From assembly GCA_005223045.1 (NCBI GenBank), contig NJBM01000001.1, positions 434,001 through 498,000 on the forward strand: a stretch of DNA of 64,000 nt, in the 5' to 3' direction. Every line of letters begins with the position of its first letter. Position 1 is the first letter of the stretch. The notes beneath the pieces were generated by a model, which saw nothing but the letters and a program-made list of their open reading frames with translations, had not been told where the DNA came from and did no database searches. This stretch comes from Planctomycetes bacterium B3_Pla. Its GTDB lineage: Bacteria > Planctomycetota > Phycisphaerae > Sedimentisphaerales > Anaerobacaceae. Shown one piece after another: positions 17,801 through 26,192 of this stretch. The translations under genes were made by a program, and so were the position numbers.

Positions 17801-20800
17801 ACGGCTCTTGCCCTGTCGGATGTGAGTCCGGCGGCCCGTGGTTCTTTGTCCACCGCCATATCTGCTCTGCGTCCCCCGCTCACGCGGGCCACCTTTACAC
17901 CCATGCCCCCGGCCGAATGCAGCGTCACGGTTCCGCTTTCGCGACCCACGTCTCCTGCTCTGACGAGCGACAATTCCGTTGGCGCATCGAGCGCCGACAG
18001 CTCACCCAGCCACCTAACCGTCAGTTCGTACTGCTTCTGTGCAGGTCGATGCAATTGCACCTCGATCAATTTAAATGTTTTGTCATCGACGGTCTTTTCA
18101 CCGACCTGGCGAAAATCCCGAACATTCGTCCCTTTCAATTCGGTCAACATTGCGTCCTTTGGCACCATCAGGGCAAACCGATCATGCTCACCGCTGGAGA
18201 AACTGTAAGTAATCCTGCTCACTCCTACGATTGCCCAGTGAAATGCGTAAACATCGTGGTCCGAGTTTGCCGACAACGTGCGGTCCACCGCTCGGCTGCC
18301 TATTTTCGGCAGCCACTGAAGTGACAGTTTTCGTGTCATCCCCAGCCCGAACGTGTACTCTACCGATCCGTTTACAATGCGCCTGACCGGTGCGGCCTCT
18401 ATCCGGTCAACTTCAAGCTCCAGGTCCTGCTCGGGCAAAACAACCGTCATTACCGCCCCGGGCAGCGGCGGCAGAGAAAAACTCGCGCTGCCTCTTCGGC
18501 CCAGATAGGTGGGTTTTACCACCGCCTGAAGCTCTAATCGACCGGACTTTCCGCCGGGCACCATCAGCACCGTACCTTTCGGCCCCGCCTGCAGTTGCGC
18601 CATTTCCCCGCCTATTGTCGCCCGTGTCACCGCCAGACCGGAGATTGGTAAGCCAAGAACAACCCAACCTTTGCCGTATGTCCTGACCTCGGCAGTCAGA
18701 AGCATATTTAGCTGCTCTTGTTTAACTGTTATCTTATACTGAACATCCGACAGTGATATCCGGGTGTCCGGCCGAGGCTTTTCGATCATGTCTTCCGGAT
18801 GTGCCTGGTTCCACAACTCGACGAATTTCGCATAGGGAATGAGGATCTTGTCCGACTCTTCCGCCATCCCGGGGTGGCCTTCGTAGGGAATGATTGTTGG
18901 CGGCAGAGAGGTCGCAGAATCTTCCCTTATTACCTCAGTTGCTCTTGCCGTCCGGCCAAGGCAGAAAATCAGCGCCACCGACATTACAATGCTCGCAGAG
19001 GCGGGACTCACGGTTCCGGGCCTCAAGAGTATGCCCACCAGTAGCCGGGCGAACCAGATCAGCACATAAAGCGGCACCAGAAACACCGCCGCGATGAAGG
19101 CGCCATTGCTGAAATTCGCCGTTGCCGGCAGCCAGAGGGCCAGCAGTGAAGCGGTTGCCAAAACAGCAACAACCAGAGTCATTTTGACTTTCACCGGTTG
19201 CTTCGCCAGATACACACCGGCGACTGCTATCAACACAAAGCCCAGGATCCACCAGCCCGTCTGCTTGGTACGACTTGTCAGGCTGATGATTAGTTCGGCC
19301 GTCCCAAGTCCGGCGAACTTAGCCTGCGGTCCGGCGCCGGGTGTTGGAACCAACTCTACGGGTAATGTAAAACGTCCCTCCCGGACCAATCTGACGCCGG
19401 GGGCCTTCTGTGCAACAGGCTCACTTTCCCTGGACTTGGCCGGCGCGATCGCTCTATCCATCGGTGGGGGCGAGGGCGCCAAGCGTACTCCGCCGAAGCG
19501 TTCCTTGCCCTCGTATCCTGCTCCTCTTTGCGATATCGAAGAGGTTACCGCCGCCTGCTCATCAACACTGCTAAAGCGCGTAGATTTCATCAGCACCGGG
19601 CCGGTGAACAGATTCTTAACCAGATGGTTGCAAAGCCGCACATAGACCGGCGCCGGCACGATCAGATCGGATGTTTGCATAGTGGTTTCTTGCGCTGTTA
19701 CCAAGTGGTCCGGAGGTGGAACAACGATCCAGCTCATCTCGTTCATCTTCACTCCGGGCAGCTCAACGCCACCCAGTCTTAGCCGTTCGAGACCGGGCTC
19801 TTTTGGTTGACATTCATAGACTATTTTGACCGGGATAGGCTTTGCCGATTGTGCAAGGGCCACCTGATAGTCGCCCCGGGCGCTCTGCTGCGGTTTGGCC
19901 TGCTTGCCGCCGACGCGCAAAGACCAAAGCTCTGCGCCTTCGGGCAGGCGAATCGTCAGAAACTGTTCGCCGGCGTTGGCAATATTGAACGTCGCTTCGG
20001 TCCGCTGGCCGCCCTCGGGGTCAAGATACGTCGTCAACTGCGCCGAGGTCGCCAGCGCCGAAGGAATCTCGTAGTTCTGATGTACAGATGTCTTGAGCGT
20101 AATGGCAGCGCCGGGATTTGCCGCATCCAGCCGAAACGCAGCCAACACACGGCCGGCTTCGACAGGAAGCGCCGGCAGGTCCACGGCATCAATCTCACCG
20201 GCCTCGTTTACATCTATCGTAAGAGCCAGTTCCTCGCTGGCCTGGATCGCTAATTGTTCGCTTATCTGCCCCCGGCATATCGGCCGCACGAGCGGTATAT
20301 TGAAGGTCTCCGAAGTTCGCGGACGCTCGTAGTGAACATCGATAACCACCTCACCTACGCTCTCGTGATCGAGGTTCAGCAACCACAGATCGTAACGCTG
20401 CGCCAAGTCATCAGACAGCGACAGGTCCGTTTCTTCCGGGCTCACAATACTCTTTGAGCTGATGGGGACCGTTGCCGATGCTATTTTGATTTCCCGGCCG
20501 AGCGACTTATCGACAAGCAGATACAATCTTTTGCCTGAGGCCCTTGATATCGTGTAGGTGATTCGCCAATCGCCCGCAGTCTGCCGGGGGTCCACGGTAA
20601 CAAGACCTACGGCATCACCCGATGTCCGAGGCCGGCGCCGAGAAACCTTCAGCTCAATCCCGTCCTTCGTCGAGTTGTTATAGCTGTATGCGTGTTGAAC
20701 AGAACTCCGGATACCTAACGACGCCATTCGCCCGACAGGCACTGCTTGGAGCCATTCCGGCACATCCCCGGGCGAGACGTCCAGATCGTTAAGTGCCGAT

Positions 20801-22671
20801 ATCAGAACATGTCCGGAAACAATCTCGGCTTGAGATTCGATCAGCGGCACTGAAATGTCCCGCTCAGCCGCATCGCTCGCCCACTGCCAGTTTGACGGAA
20901 CATGCTGCAATTCCACCGTTACATTTGCCACTCGTTCAGGTCGAATGGGTCTCGGCAGCTCGATTCTCAGCAAGGGCTTGCCGGCATTCCTTTCAACACG
21001 ATACTCGAAGCCCGATTCCTGCTTATCGACCCGCACCGACGTAATCTGCCACTGTTGTGACAGGCCGCCGAGCACGAATGTCATATCGAAAAGCTCCCGG
21101 TCGATTGCCGTTACCTCGAAATCTCCCCTGAGAGTCATCTTGTCCGGTGAAACGAGCACGCTTTGCCGTTCTTTAATGCTGCGGCGAAGCTCCACGGCCG
21201 CCAGCTCCAGGCCCACCGACCAGTTGTCACCCCAGTGAAAGAACAAATGCCCGGCCGGACCGCCAACCATCCCCGACATCGAAGCTACCGCTGAAACATC
21301 CTCCCGGCGAGCGTCGGTCAGTTCCTGGCCTTGTACGCTGAGTCCTTCGCCGGTGCTTACCGTCAGGTACCCTCGTTGGTAAGCAGCGCCCACGAGACTC
21401 AGGTGAGGTCCGTACCATCTCCGGCTTTCACGAACCGCCGAGGCCTCGATATGAAGCACTGTCGTTCCGATTTTGTCCGAGCGCAGGCGCACGCCAAGTG
21501 TTTTTGGCCCTTGCGGCCCCTCGCTCGTGTCTACGGACCAGCGGACAAGACCGGGGCATGTGACTTTAGTTATGGTCCACTCCGATGGCAGCCTGAACTG
21601 CAGCTCTCTGACGCCCCGCCGCAGTACCTGCAAAGTGTAAAGACAATCTAATGTCTGGTGAGATTGGGTCAGACGGACCGCTGTGGCCGATTCACCTAAT
21701 AGAATCGCGCGATCTTCTTTCTTTCGGCCGTTTCCGAGCAGGACTACCGTTAAGATATCCTGTCCCCCAAGAGTCAACTGAATGTTTGTGCGGTCTGTTT
21801 TCCTGTTGTATGTCGGCTTTGATGCGGGCACGGTCGCATGTATTTCGAGATTCCCCGGCGCGCTTAGCTTACAACTTGCAGCTACGGCGGCGGGCAGCGA
21901 TACGCTGAATTGCATTCCGCCGCCGGAAAGCTCCTTGAGCTTTGTAGTGCCTGTGATCTCGAGCTGATGCTTTCCTTTGGCAGTGACTATCAGCGTCAGC
22001 TTGCCTTGTTCGTCATATCCCAACGGCGCGGGATTACCGTCGTCCTGGGGACTCCTTCCGGAGAGCAGCACGCGCGTCAGCCCGATTTGAGCAAAACCAA
22101 GCGGCACCGCCACCGGACCTTTACCCAGAGATACCACCTGCAATTTGCCGGTCAAGGTTAGTGTTTCGCCTGCAATCTCTGCGGAATATTCGGCCCGTTC
22201 CACCTGACCCAATTCTATGGTCTCTGCGCCATGCGTGTTGGACTTAGCTTCGGCAAGCAATTGTTCAAATTCACCGCGGTCCATCAGCACAGCTTTGTCT
22301 GCCGGCTCAATCAGGTGGGCCAGGTCCTCGTAAGGGACGTAGATGTCAGGCCCGATGCTCGCGGCTCTCGTGTTTCGTCTCTCGTGTCTCGTCTCTCGTG
22401 TCTCGTCGAGCGACGAACGACGAGCGACGAGCGACGAATTGCGGCAGATAAGCATCGTAACCGCCACACAGCAAATTAGAGCAATACGGTATCGGGCCGT
22501 CAGACAAAGCTGTCCTGGGGACTCCTTACGGAGTGCTGATGGACGACGGACGATGGACGACGGATGACTCGTCTCTCGTGTATGGCAGTGAACCACGTAG
22601 GCGACAGTGGCATACGCCACGTCGTTTGCCAGTTCACAGCCATGAATCCAACGTGGTTCATGGTCTCTCAT
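14845..22671 (-). CDS. Giant secreted/membrane-anchored protein B, fusion of two A-like units
   Basis: 2608 aa, not a family I recognise. A hydrophobic export segment (YRIALICCVAVTMLIC) lies near residues 61-76. Unit 1 opens with DIYVPYEDLAHLIEPADKAV (about 108), a motif shared with protein A. Beta-rich domains follow, then membrane segments around 1140-1200 (WWILGFVLIAVAGVYLA) and a second signal-like segment ASIVMSVALIFCLG (about 1230). Unit 2 starts with TIIPYEGHPGMAEESDKILI (about 1258). A Gln-rich coiled coil spans about 2160-2410 (RLEQLRRLERTYRDVADLSV onward), and two or three C-terminal membrane helices end the protein. The start at 22671 is backed by AAGGAG 7 bp upstream, 4 bp after the stop of protein A, so the genes are coupled. 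Residues 3-56 and the last residues are encoded by dispersed repeats. Probably an envelope scaffold or sensor; function unknown. Confidence 0.85.
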   Translation of the reverse strand: MRDHEPRWIHGCELANDVAYATVAYVVHCHTRETSHPSSIVRRPSALRKESPGQLCLTARYRIALICCVAVTMLICRNSSLVARRSSLDETRETRHERRNTRAASIGPDIYVPYEDLAHLIEPADKAVLMDRGEFEQLLAEAKSNTHGAETIELGQVERAEYSAEIAGETLTLTGKLQVVSLGKGPVAVPLGFAQIGLTRVLLSGRSPQDDGNPAPLGYDEQGKLTLIVTAKGKHQLEITGTTKLKELSGGGMQFSVSLPAAVAASCKLSAPGNLEIHATVPASKPTYNRKTDRTNIQLTLGGQDILTVVLLGNGRKKEDRAILLGESATAVRLTQSHQTLDCLYTLQVLRRGVRELQFRLPSEWTITKVTCPGLVRWSVDTSEGPQGPKTLGVRLRSDKIGTTVLHIEASAVRESRRWYGPHLSLVGAAYQRGYLTVSTGEGLSVQGQELTDARREDVSAVASMSGMVGGPAGHLFFHWGDNWSVGLELAAVELRRSIKERQSVLVSPDKMTLRGDFEVTAIDRELFDMTFVLGGLSQQWQITSVRVDKQESGFEYRVERNAGKPLLRIELPRPIRPERVANVTVELQHVPSNWQWASDAAERDISVPLIESQAEIVSGHVLISALNDLDVSPGDVPEWLQAVPVGRMASLGIRSSVQHAYSYNNSTKDGIELKVSRRRPRTSGDAVGLVTVDPRQTAGDWRITYTISRASGKRLYLLVDKSLGREIKIASATVPISSKSIVSPEETDLSLSDDLAQRYDLWLLNLDHESVGEVVIDVHYERPRTSETFNIPLVRPICRGQISEQLAIQASEELALTIDVNEAGEIDAVDLPALPVEAGRVLAAFRLDAANPGAAITLKTSVHQNYEIPSALATSAQLTTYLDPEGGQRTEATFNIANAGEQFLTIRLPEGAELWSLRVGGKQAKPQQSARGDYQVALAQSAKPIPVKIVYECQPKEPGLERLRLGGVELPGVKMNEMSWIVVPPPDHLVTAQETTMQTSDLIVPAPVYVRLCNHLVKNLFTGPVLMKSTRFSSVDEQAAVTSSISQRGAGYEGKERFGGVRLAPSPPPMDRAIAPAKSRESEPVAQKAPGVRLVREGRFTLPVELVPTPGAGPQAKFAGLGTAELIISLTSRTKQTGWWILGFVLIAVAGVYLAKQPVKVKMTLVVAVLATASLLALWLPATANFSNGAFIAAVFLVPLYVLIWFARLLVGILLRPGTVSPASASIVMSVALIFCLGRTARATEVIREDSATSLPPTIIPYEGHPGMAEESDKILIPYAKFVELWNQAHPEDMIEKPRPDTRISLSDVQYKITVKQEQLNMLLTAEVRTYGKGWVVLGLPISGLAVTRATIGGEMAQLQAGPKGTVLMVPGGKSGRLELQAVVKPTYLGRRGSASFSLPPLPGAVMTVVLPEQDLELEVDRIEAAPVRRIVNGSVEYTFGLGMTRKLSLQWLPKIGSRAVDRTLSANSDHDVYAFHWAIVGVSRITYSFSSGEHDRFALMVPKDAMLTELKGTNVRDFRQVGEKTVDDKTFKLIEVQLHRPAQKQYELTVRWLGELSALDAPTELSLVRAGDVGRESGTVTLHSAGGMGVKVARVSGGRRADMAVDKEPRAAGLTSDRARAVAKYYWPYRPFAIFVQLSRLAVSPEVRLDQLVRVNTDRAELLVQANLKTEQGKLFGASFALPDGYELLSAVGPAVESFYERSGEEGKFLHIKFNHGQSQTRLALALLRRDIQLESFETPTVIYLDRKDSPLAGQKGRLAVQVAASLEARTASVKDLRSISPQTLRDWLDAGQINSVQFAYRYQAADPALQLAIRRLPSAIRMETFAGLVVRATAAVYTYRLRYNISGSPVDNLSFRLPSEYAPLVAAESQVMRSVTQTDAGNDRTQWTVALVNEVTGIVDVVVNFALPIDASTKILKMPAVQTDAPAGYRATVAVQNMSRHEINVETNVNLSELAVSEQQKIMPREMRESLQYVFESFEDDWSLSLGFKPAKTAVRIQAVVDLLELTTVIDRSGRCRYEAKVALQNRSEQFLRIEVPYGLRLWSASVAGQPVKPAMPGNPSDAEVLIPLVKTSPGGLPYDISLYFADDGAEPLVPAMKGITRLKPPNISIVGTLPAGRQVPVMQTTWSLRLPGGYRYIRPGGNMSPVVGTVEMLSFGIEARLEQLRRLERTYRDVADLSVRKQQVAKRNWDVFNQKLGAEIQQVQSYLNNSRSRVGQDDYERLQTKLSGQRRQQDALLGSNTAFIAKQNEQARNDLNVFLNADASNPGVSEIVRNQALLEKPDFLSKSEEQQITRLRQELEVSEQQAKLLEQKADRQVALDQAPKDEPVVVGGTMAGELIAGLKDKGEEMDEELGRLSGRAKAQIDQKQAQLRGQLEELTDNRLRRHFQAQQQQSLGLLPEAQPQRQGIKEADRYGSRFGRPLSGRQQRSPAQPPAGQARVAVPGLATETAKTDGLDLADTIQPDRPGSAFGDLQPYTARSVYSLPVTLPQGAVRLDFARPAGEANLSLWAVPLSTFRNLYRTSAVIAGLFVLAVFVKIWPRPDRKQPISVKRILAYTLLFVALTLVLWMLGLLASIFIILLSEARRGVFVSSPMVRQAHHPEHS
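14846..14880. repeat. Palindromic repeat, GGTTCGACAGGCTCACCATC type, copy 1
   Basis: On the minus strand this reads GGTTCGACAGGCTCACCATC followed by CTGAGCATAGTTGAAGG; a second copy is at 48437-48472. It encodes the last residues of protein B (MVRQAHHPEHS) and supplies its TGA stop, so the C-terminal tail is repeat-derived. Confidence 0.85.
15460..15483 (-). repeat. In-frame copy of the GTCCTGGGGACTCCTTCCGG hairpin repeat
   Basis: The reverse strand reads CAGTCCTTGGGACTCCTTCC then GGAG, matching copies at 14504, 22042, 22512 and 32453. It lies inside the Gln-rich segment of protein B (residues QSLGLLPEA) without breaking the frame. Confidence 0.7.
22042..22064 (+). repeat. In-frame copy of the GTCCTGGGGACTCCTTCCGG hairpin repeat
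   Basis: Near-identical to the intergenic copies at 22512-22534 and 32453-32476. Read on the minus strand it encodes LLSGRSPQDDG of protein B, between two beta-rich stretches (RVLLSGRSP, DDGNPAPLGYDEQG). Confidence 0.75.
22365..22439. repeat. Low-complexity tandem tract CTCTCGTGTCTCGT / CGACGAGCGACGA inside protein B
   Basis: Tandem 7-14 bp units within the coding sequence give the unusual Arg/Ser/Glu-rich segment SLVARRSSLDETRETRHERR just after the export segment of protein B. A similar tract at 22683-22720 forms the charged tail of protein A (NTRDERRETKE). Confidence 0.75.
22512..22658. repeat. Cluster of repeats inserted behind the start codon of protein B
   Basis: Four elements lie in series: a hairpin with AACCACGT/ACGTGGTT arms (22591-22658, with a nested GTGGCATACGCCAC palindrome), a CTCGTCTCTCGTG tract, an ACGACGGACGATGGACGACG tract, and a GTCCTGGGGACTCCTTACGG hairpin (22512-22534). 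Together they encode roughly residues 5-54 of protein B, between its start codon and its export segment. Confidence 0.8.
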
Positions 22672-22675
22672 GACA

Positions 22676-25600
22676 TTACTCCTTCGTCTCTCGTCTCTCG
22701 TCTCTCGTGTTTCGTTTGTCGGGAGCTTGCTTCAGGACCTTTTGCCGTGCGCCGGCCCGGATTTGGCGTAATTTAGGGAGTTTTATAAATCCCCAATGTG
22801 CAATCCAAAGAAGCAGCACCAGAAACGCGGCAAACCAGCCAACACTAACAATCCGATCCACAAGCAACGGCGTGAACAAATGAACAATGGCCACGACAAA
22901 CGCCGCCGCCAGGACAATCAGAACTCTGTGGAATCCCCGGAGCCTGAGCATAAGCGCACCGGCGGCGACAATCAATATCCAGACAACGACGGCAACAATT
23001 TCTTTACGAGCCGCGACAATTGACAGCCTGCCCGGTGCTCCCTGACGGATGAAGTTGAAATTCTTTCCCTGGCCGGGCAGCTTGAATTCGGCCTGGATGG
23101 GTTGATCTTTGCTCAGTCTCTGCAGGATATTATGACACCAACCGGGCGAAATCGCTGAAAACACTCTTTCATGCCACAGAAGATAGTAATCCTTGGGTAT
23201 CCACAAACGCCATAACGTTTGCTGAATGGGAATTTCCTCCGGCAGCGCCGGCGCTGCCAGATTCGACGCCGATACGTTCTTCAAGCCGTACGAAATCTCG
23301 AGAACGAATCTCGATACCTGTCCCGCCGACGGCGGCAGACGCACGATAAGCTCATCGGACGAGACCCCTTTTTCCACCGGCGCCTCGTTGCCGTTCAAAA
23401 GTACGGCACTAAGTTGCGCCTCCGAAGGCAGCGTGATTGGCAGCCTGTCTCCCTGGCTGGTCACCAGCAGGTAGATCGCATGTGTGTTGAGCACGCCGTC
23501 GCGTGCGAACACCTGCTCTATGATCGCCCCGCTAACTATGGTAGTGAATACGGTTGCCTCTTTTTGCAAAGCCACAGGCAATGACAGTTCAAACGGCGGG
23601 GCATTATACTTAAACGCAAGCGTGGCAATTCTTCGATGGGCCGCGTATGGCAGATCAGCGGAACTGCCGGCGTCAGCCGGTATGAGGTTTTCTATTACCG
23701 GCTCGCCGATGGCGAACGTATCCGCCTTGGCTACGGCGATGTGACCGTTTTGATCCGATAGCCTGCCCGCAGCTAAAATTGGCTCGGCCTCGACCGTGAC
23801 TACTTGTCCGGTCCGTCCGGCGCCGAAAGACCGGCGCGAATGTACCTTGAGCTGGTAATTGCCGGTCACATTCGATTGCAGCACTATCTTGAAATATGCC
23901 CAGTTCACATCCTCGGTGTTGGGGTCGTTAACATCGACACGCTGGTCGATTGGAAGCTCGTCTATACGGGGCTTCTCCTTTATGTTTGACCCGGTTATCT
24001 GCACCTCGGAATCGGCCAGCTCGACCGGCATCTTCAAATAGAAAGTGTCGAGCGGGGCATACCTAATCCTGTACTGTACAACAGCTTCCTGCTCAATCGA
24101 ACCGGGTTGAATATTTACGAGCCGATGAACCGTAGCCGATACCTGCACCGGCTTGACATCGACCTTGAATGCAGCTCCTCCGCTTTGCCGGCGGTCAATA
24201 GCGCGAAACTCAAACGCCATCACCGGCGACAATCCGGGCACGTTCGTCCATCTTTCCGCCTGCCTCAGCGGCATGGCCTGCAACTGTCGCAGGTCCTGTA
24301 CTTCCGCCCGGAGATGATCGGCCAGCAGCAACATTAGCTGGCCCTGATATGACTGCAAATCGTTAGCATCGGCCAGGGGCAGGGCAAAATCCACCAATCC
24401 TTGTGGTTCCGTCCGCTCCGCGCGAGCAGTCAGTCTCAATTCAAACACCCCGATCTTCTCTCTTCTGAGCAATATGTGAAGTGTTCGGGTCTGCCCTTCG
24501 CCTTTCAACTGATAATCGTCAACGAGTTCCTCCGGCCCGACGGTTTCAATCTCCCACGGTTCCGGCAGGTTCATATTCAGCTCGAAAACACCTGTTCGTT
24601 CGACCTTATAGCGAAGTCTGCCGTGCAGCTCGAGCCGGTCACTGTCAACTCCCAACATCCAGCGCTGATCGACCGTTATTCGCGGCGAGGTCGTCCCAAT
24701 CACGATTGTGCCGGCGTAGTCGGATGTGATAAACCGGTAAGCCGTAACACGCGGCCGGTTTTGCAGATGCTGCGGGAGCTGTCCCGTATCTACTCGGGCG
24801 AGGTCCGCCGCATCGTCAAGCCGAACCGAACGACGCGGCGAAGTCGTGATTCCAATCAGGCCGCTTCGTCTCAAAACCTGCTCGGTTGCAATCGGCGCCA
24901 GCCGGACTTCGGCCTGGGCTTCCTGAACGAAACGCTCCATTTTGACCGCGAGCTGATATTTGTCTTGTGCAGCCGAAAAGAGTTTTACTTCGAGCTTTTG
25001 GCTGCCGTCCGTCTCTTCCGGCGCCTCTATGTCCCACTTGGCGATGTTGGCCCCGCTGACGTCGGTGATCCGAAATTCGCCCGGCAGTCGGATAGTGAAT
25101 GAATCGACCCCGCCACGATGGATATTGTAGTCGAACGCAACTTGATGACTGATCAGGGCCTCGGCGACGTCGATGTGCTGGAACTGCTCGCAGATAATGA
25201 CAGGCTCAAGCTCGGCTGCCGCCTCAGTCGTGGGTTTCCAGCTCAAGCTGATATCGCTCGACGAACCGAGAAACGCCTGCAAGCGCGTGACTTTGGCGCC
25301 GCCGGCTTCCACCTGGGATGTTGTGGCGGCTAACATCGGCTGAACATCAACCTTGAGGTTCTCTTCCGGGATCAGCAGCTCCAGCGTGGTTATGGCCGCC
25401 GAGGGGATACGGTACTTCAAAACAGCCAAACCCGGCTGAGTTTCGAGCTGGCGGGCAAAATCCAAAGCCAGCACATAGCGGCCCTTACCTCTGGTTACGA
25501 GCATATACCGGCCGTTGACAACCCGCAGGAGAGGCACGACTTTCGCGCCGCCCGTATCGGTCAGTTTCACATCCGAGACTGCCACCTCGCCCAGACCGAG

Positions 25601-25948
25601 GGGGACTTGAATCCATCCGTCACGCAGGATGTCGATAGTCAGATCGAGACGCAGAACCGCGATTTCGGCCTTCACGTCACCGTGAAACCTCGCCGTGCTT
25701 ATCAGATATTCGAACGGCGCTTCCGATACTGCCGCCGGTTTGTCCTGTGCGGACCGCCAGAGTCTCTGGAACTCCTTATACGGCAGAAACACCCCCTGGT
25801 CTTCCTGTTCAAAAACCCCCGTAAGGTCTTTGTAGGGGACATAGACTTTGGCCGGTGGTTTGGCTTCTTCCTCAACGGCCTTGCCTGCAGATACGAGTGC
25901 AAAACAAACACAGCACAAAACGGTGATGATGAGACGTCGATAATTCAT
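22676..25948 (-). CDS. Large secreted/membrane-anchored protein A, related to both units of protein B
   Basis: 1090 aa, family not recognised. Signal peptide RRLIITVLCCVCFALVSAG (residues 4-22). A motif follows at about 35-66: YVPYKDLTGVFEQEDQGVFL then PYKEFQRLW; the same layout opens both units of protein B. The middle is a long run of beta-sandwich-like domains with no Cys pairs or catalytic signature visible. Near the C-terminus IPIQQTLWRLWIPKDYYLL parallels IPVMQTTWSLRLPGGYRYI of protein B. Then come about three membrane helices (VAVVVWILIVAAGALML, VLIVLAAAFVVAIVHLF, WFAAFLVLLLWIAHWGF) and a basic tail ending in repeat-encoded NTRDERRETKE. AAGGAG is 9 bp before the ATG. Probably anchored in the inner membrane with most of its mass in the periplasm. 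Confidence 0.88.
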   Translation of the reverse strand: MNYRRLIITVLCCVCFALVSAGKAVEEEAKPPAKVYVPYKDLTGVFEQEDQGVFLPYKEFQRLWRSAQDKPAAVSEAPFEYLISTARFHGDVKAEIAVLRLDLTIDILRDGWIQVPLGLGEVAVSDVKLTDTGGAKVVPLLRVVNGRYMLVTRGKGRYVLALDFARQLETQPGLAVLKYRIPSAAITTLELLIPEENLKVDVQPMLAATTSQVEAGGAKVTRLQAFLGSSSDISLSWKPTTEAAAELEPVIICEQFQHIDVAEALISHQVAFDYNIHRGGVDSFTIRLPGEFRITDVSGANIAKWDIEAPEETDGSQKLEVKLFSAAQDKYQLAVKMERFVQEAQAEVRLAPIATEQVLRRSGLIGITTSPRRSVRLDDAADLARVDTGQLPQHLQNRPRVTAYRFITSDYAGTIVIGTTSPRITVDQRWMLGVDSDRLELHGRLRYKVERTGVFELNMNLPEPWEIETVGPEELVDDYQLKGEGQTRTLHILLRREKIGVFELRLTARAERTEPQGLVDFALPLADANDLQSYQGQLMLLLADHLRAEVQDLRQLQAMPLRQAERWTNVPGLSPVMAFEFRAIDRRQSGGAAFKVDVKPVQVSATVHRLVNIQPGSIEQEAVVQYRIRYAPLDTFYLKMPVELADSEVQITGSNIKEKPRIDELPIDQRVDVNDPNTEDVNWAYFKIVLQSNVTGNYQLKVHSRRSFGAGRTGQVVTVEAEPILAAGRLSDQNGHIAVAKADTFAIGEPVIENLIPADAGSSADLPYAAHRRIATLAFKYNAPPFELSLPVALQKEATVFTTIVSGAIIEQVFARDGVLNTHAIYLLVTSQGDRLPITLPSEAQLSAVLLNGNEAPVEKGVSSDELIVRLPPSAGQVSRFVLEISYGLKNVSASNLAAPALPEEIPIQQTLWRLWIPKDYYLLWHERVFSAISPGWCHNILQRLSKDQPIQAEFKLPGQGKNFNFIRQGAPGRLSIVAARKEIVAVVVWILIVAAGALMLRLRGFHRVLIVLAAAFVVAIVHLFTPLLVDRIVSVGWFAAFLVLLLWIAHWGFIKLPKLRQIRAGARQKVLKQAPDKRNTRDERRETKE
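22683..22720. repeat. CGTCTCTCGTCTCTCGT tandem tract at the 3' end of protein A
   Basis: Imperfect 7 bp units (CGTCTCT) form the last codons of protein A and run to within a few bases of its stop. Same family as the tract at 22365-22439. Confidence 0.7.
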
Positions 25949-26192
25949 GACACGTTCTCCTTATTTCCCGACCACACTGCACCTCTATATGCTTACAGAC
26001 TATTATTAGGGAATACCGGTTGACAGAAAAGTAAAATACATGTCAAAAAAAGCAAGTCCTTTTTACAGAATCGTTACAATCCATCCACCCCGGCTTTGAC
26101 CGCAGCCATCCCACAGCAGTTGTCGAAAACGGTCTTCAGAGTGCCTGTTGACCACGGACAGAGTCTGGGCTTGCCGGAAGCCCTGCCCAGGT
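25949..26192. other. Intergenic region upstream of protein A
   Basis: 244 bp without a gene. It must hold the A/B promoter (minus strand): a TTGACA is present there (about 26037-26042), but no matching -10 box at ideal spacing. No clear terminator for the gene at 26193. Confidence 0.4.

Noticed and set aside
22365..22720. Short repeats resembling a CRISPR array
   Set aside because: Units are 7-14 bp, contiguous, without unique spacers, and lie in coding sequence; no cas genes are present.
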